NCBI GenBank assembly: GCA_023419515.1
Contig: JAEZXW010000019.1
Span: 1-27,891 of the forward strand
Source of the DNA: Actinomycetes bacterium
Lineage (GTDB): Bacteria; Actinomycetota; Coriobacteriia; Coriobacteriales; JAEZXW01
Reading direction: 5' to 3'
Length of the DNA stretch: 27,891 nt
In this document: positions 25,338-27,891 of the stretch, piece by piece
Layout of the letters: the number at the start of each line of letters is the position of its first letter
Numbering within the stretch: position 1 is the first letter of the stretch
Notes under the pieces: generated by a model
The model's input: the letters and a program-made list of their open reading frames with translations, nothing else
What the model was told of the DNA's origin: nothing
The model's database searches: none
Program-made: the position numbers and the translations under genes

Positions 25338-26510
25338 TCAGGAATTCGTGTGAGCAAGATGATTGGCGATCTGATCAGAATCAGCGCGATGATCAGAGAT
25401 GCTGATGCGCTCAGAACCGCTGTATTCAAAGTAGCGCGCCTGACCCGCTTGGGTAAGCGAAATGAGCTGAGTCGAGATGCTGCGCTCGAGCAATCCTTGG
25501 GCAATCAACGCATGAACGACCCGCTGAACCTTTCGAGAACTCCAGCCGAGGTGCTCACACAGCAGCTTGGTATCAAGCTCGATTGAAGCGCTTGACCCAA
25601 ACTCGTGGTTACCCACGTGAATAAGAAGAGATCGCTGATAAAGTTCTTGGCGAAGTCTCTTGCGATTGAGCACAAATGCAACGACGCCGCGCGGGCCGCA
25701 AAGTGCTGCGATTACCACGAGCGCACCGCCGATCACAGAAGCCATTCCGCTCATTGAGACATCGAGGGAAAGCGCAAGATAATAGCTACTCACGCTCATC
25801 GCAATCGCGCTCAAAAGCGCTGCGGCAATCATGTGTGACAGGCGCGTAGTGAGTAAAAATCCTACCGCTGCTGGGCAAGCGAAAAAGGCAACGACCAGCA
25901 CCGAGCCCACCGTATCAAAAGAGACAACCGCCGTGAACGAAACAAGGGTCATAAGGGCGTAGTAAAGCAGGCTTGAGCCAAAGCCAGCAACTGCGGCAAA
26001 GACCGGATCAAACGATCCCAGTTTAAGCTCCTTGTAAAACAGGGCGACAAAGCACACGTTGGCAACAAACATGACCGACAGGCTCACAAGCGATAGCGGC
26101 AGTGAATACCCAAAGACATCGATGCGGCGAAGCGGCGCAAAGAGCACTTCACCCATGAGCACGATATCGACATCGAGGTGAGCATTGCGGGCATATTTAC
26201 TGATAAGCAGCACCGCGAGGGCAAAAAGCAACGGAAACACGAGACCAATCGAGGCATCACTTTTAACGAGCTTGGTTTTCATGATGAGCTCAATCGCCCA
26301 AACCGTTCCCACGCCAATGGCTGCAGCTGCCACCACCAAAAGTGGTGAACTTAAGTCATGCACGATAAAAAACGCGAGCACGATACCGAGCAAGACGGTG
26401 TGGCTCATGGCATCTGCCGTCATGGTAAGCCCGCGAAGCACCAGAAAGACACCGAGCAAAGCGCAGGTCATCGATGCGAGCACCAGGATGATTAAGACCT
26501 CGCTTAGCAT
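25338..26510 (-). CDS. Mn/Zn-type ABC transporter permease fused to a C-terminal winged-helix domain
   Basis: 390 residues. The first ~275 are an ABC-3 family permease (ZnuB/MntB/TroC type) with about eight hydrophobic helices, the DAMSHTVLLG motif after helix 1 and FYKELKLGSFDP, which contacts the ATPase. Instead of ending after the last helix, the chain continues for ~110 cytosolic residues. Residues about 290-360 look like a winged helix: a helix around LLCEHLGWS, a recognition-like helix SSRKVQRVVHALIAQG (324-339) and a wing. The tail from 366 is polar. Such a domain could sense metal or bind DNA or the ATPase. Its start overlaps the upstream permease by seven bases, with GTGAGG upstream. 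Confidence 0.88.
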   Translation of the reverse strand: MLSEVLIILVLASMTCALLGVFLVLRGLTMTADAMSHTVLLGIVLAFFIVHDLSSPLLVVAAAAIGVGTVWAIELIMKTKLVKSDASIGLVFPLLFALAVLLISKYARNAHLDVDIVLMGEVLFAPLRRIDVFGYSLPLSLVSLSVMFVANVCFVALFYKELKLGSFDPVFAAVAGFGSSLLYYALMTLVSFTAVVSFDTVGSVLVVAFFACPAAVGFLLTTRLSHMIAAALLSAIAMSVSSYYLALSLDVSMSGMASVIGGALVVIAALCGPRGVVAFVLNRKRLRQELYQRSLLIHVGNHEFGSSASIELDTKLLCEHLGWSSRKVQRVVHALIAQGLLERSISTQLISLTQAGQARYFEYSGSERISISDHRADSDQIANHLAHTNS

Positions 26511-27466
26511 GGAGCCTCACCTGCCTGAGTGGCGCCAGAGTTACTAGAACTCGAGGCTATCGAGCTGGGAGAAGCGCCATTTTTGGAAGCTGTCATTCGC
26601 TGCAAAACTTGGGCGACGATACCCCTTGGACCAATCACGAGCGAGACAAGCGCAATCAGGCTCATGACGATAATGATGCAAGGACCAGTCGCTAAGCCGT
26701 CGAGAAGCGTGGCAATCATTACGCCGGCGAGCGCGCCAACTACCGCGATACATGCTGCAATCACGAGCATTCGACCAAAACGCGATGTCCACTGCAGAGC
26801 AGCAACGGCGGGAGCGATCAGCATCGACGAGATAAGAATGGCGCCGACGATCTTTAATCCTACTGCGATCAGCATGAGGGTGCACATCAGCACGATGACG
26901 TTCATAATCCCACGCTTCAGGCCAATAACCTCAGCAAAGACTGGATCAAACAGATGGACTTTAAGCTCCTTGTAAAAGATTATGACAAGGCCACATGAAA
27001 TAAAGGCGACCACGGCGATGATAATGACATCACGCTCGAGCATGTAGCTCGCCTGACCAAAGATATAGCTTTGCAAGCCCGCTTGGCTCGATTTGCTAAA
27101 GGCGGAGTTCCCGGCAATCCAGCTTTTAAGCACGACACCAAGGCCAAAAAGGGTTGCGAGCGCGATGCCCATGGCCGCATCGAGTGGGATCTTGGTATAG
27201 TCCTTAGCGATTTGAATCCAGGCAAAGCCGATAAACCCTGTCATTGCTGCACCAATGACGAGCAAGAATGGATCGCGCGTCTGAAAGAGCATAAAAGCGA
27301 GCACCACGCCAGGAAATGCGGCATGCCCCATCGCATCCCCGATGAGACTTTGGCCTTTAAGCACGCTGAGCGACCCGACCAATGCACAGGCAAAGGCAAG
27401 CAGGCTCGCACCGATTGCTACAATCCCAAAAACGGGTGTAGCAAGCAATTCAACATTGAGCTCCAT
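26504..27466 (-). CDS. Mn/Zn-type ABC transporter permease
   Basis: A 320-residue ABC-3 family permease with about eight to nine helices. The motifs match the downstream permease: GDAMGHAAFPGV after helix 1 and FYKELKVHLFDP near the middle. It ends in a short Ser-rich cytosolic tail rather than a winged helix. With the partner permease it would form a heterodimeric channel for Mn, Zn or Fe ions. The ATG overlaps the stop of the ATPase gene (TAATG), a sign of translational coupling. The substrate-binding lipoprotein expected for this importer is not in the window and may lie to the right. Confidence 0.93.
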   Translation of the reverse strand: MELNVELLATPVFGIVAIGASLLAFACALVGSLSVLKGQSLIGDAMGHAAFPGVVLAFMLFQTRDPFLLVIGAAMTGFIGFAWIQIAKDYTKIPLDAAMGIALATLFGLGVVLKSWIAGNSAFSKSSQAGLQSYIFGQASYMLERDVIIIAVVAFISCGLVIIFYKELKVHLFDPVFAEVIGLKRGIMNVIVLMCTLMLIAVGLKIVGAILISSMLIAPAVAALQWTSRFGRMLVIAACIAVVGALAGVMIATLLDGLATGPCIIIVMSLIALVSLVIGPRGIVAQVLQRMTASKNGASPSSIASSSSNSGATQAGEAPC

Positions 27467-27891
27467 TACACCCCCAGCCTTCCTGCATGAATGCCAAAGG
27501 TCTTCTCGATGTTTTCTGTCGTGAACGCATCTTCGATTGTGCCTGCCGCGACCAAACGGCGATTAAACAGGCAGACATGGTCAAAGTAGCGCGGCACCGT
27601 TGCCAGGTCGTGATGAACCACGACCACTGTTTTGCCCTGCTTGGCAAAATCTTGCAGGGTGCTCATGATGAGTTCCTCGGTCTTTTTATCGACTCCAGCA
27701 AGTGGCTCATCGAGCAAAAAGAGATCCGCCTGTGACGCTAGGGCGCGAGCCAAAAAGACGCGTTGGCGCTGACCGCCCGAAAGCTCAGAAATCTGTCGAT
27801 TGGCAAAATCGATCATGCCCATGGTTTCGAGCGCCCAACGAGCAATCTCTTTGTCGTGAGCATTCACCCGCTTGATCCAGCCCTTGTGCAC
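27466..27891 (-). CDS. Metal ABC transporter ATPase, C-terminal part (cut by right window edge)
   Basis: The last 141 residues of an ABC ATPase; the frame is open to the edge and the Walker A part lies outside the window. The signature is LSGGQRQRV, Walker B is LFLLDEPLAGVD and the switch region is VVVVHHDL. The double His in HHDL, and the neighbouring ABC-3 permeases, place it in the Mn/Zn/Fe (MntA/ZnuC/TroB) group. A GTG at the edge is not its start. It is coupled to the first permease by a TAATG overlap. Confidence 0.93.
   Translation of the reverse strand: MHKGWIKRVNAHDKEIARWALETMGMIDFANRQISELSGGQRQRVFLARALASQADLFLLDEPLAGVDKKTEELIMSTLQDFAKQGKTVVVVHHDLATVPRYFDHVCLFNRRLVAAGTIEDAFTTENIEKTFGIHAGRLGV

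Noticed and set aside
1..27891. CRISPR array, insertion sequence, prophage, integrase or toxin-antitoxin pair
   Set aside because: No regularly spaced repeats, transposase-like frames, terminal inverted repeats or small paired genes were seen by eye on either strand.

Overview
The window most likely comes from a host-associated Gram-positive actinobacterium of the Coriobacteriia (Atopobium/Lancefieldella/Olsenella-like). This is an inference. It rests on intermediate GC content, a complete gatCAB amidotransferase operon, an extracytoplasmic Tat/lipobox flavoprotein reductase carrying its own FMN-binding domain, tandem PepC-type peptidases and a very large secreted surface protein. No rRNA gene or other phylogenetic marker is present. 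I see no phage, insertion sequence, integrase or CRISPR array.

Layout. (1) Positions 1-3523 (minus) hold the first 1174 residues of a giant secreted surface protein built from two ~500-residue copies of one module, each containing a thrombospondin-type-3-like calcium-binding segment. A ten-G tract (minus strand) abuts its predicted promoter, which suggests phase-variable expression. (2) A tRNA-Glu(CTC) with its own promoter is followed by two tandem C1B cysteine aminopeptidases (PepC/bleomycin hydrolase family) and a strong 12-bp hairpin terminator. (3) An NCS1-family nucleobase permease (minus) is divergent from an ADP-ribosylglycohydrolase-fold hydrolase and a PfkB sugar kinase (plus). Together they resemble the E. 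coli yegTUV set and suggest uptake, hydrolysis and phosphorylation of an unknown N-glycoside or nucleoside. (4) A fumarate-reductase-type flavoprotein is followed by a three-gene MacAB-like export operon (adaptor, ATPase, permease; minus) with a dyad in its promoter region. (5) A CcdA-thioredoxin fusion, a small predicted tail-anchored coiled-coil protein (minus) and a membrane-anchored thermonuclease come next. (6) The operon read leftwards from the right edge has a Mn/Zn-type ABC transporter (ATPase cut by the window edge, two permeases, the second carrying a C-terminal winged helix), then gatC-gatA-gatB, then a beta-lactamase-fold membrane protein whose catalytic motifs are all degenerate.

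How the genes fit together. The peptidases, the nucleoside/nucleobase set and the metal importer are nutrient acquisition functions. GatCAB makes Gln-tRNA(Gln) and/or Asn-tRNA(Asn) by transamidation. The surface protein, the export system, the extracytoplasmic thiol system and the secreted reductase form the envelope layer. The items most worth a second look are the poly-G promoter switch, the Yeg-like salvage cluster, the predicted pseudoenzyme behind gatB and the permease-winged-helix fusion.
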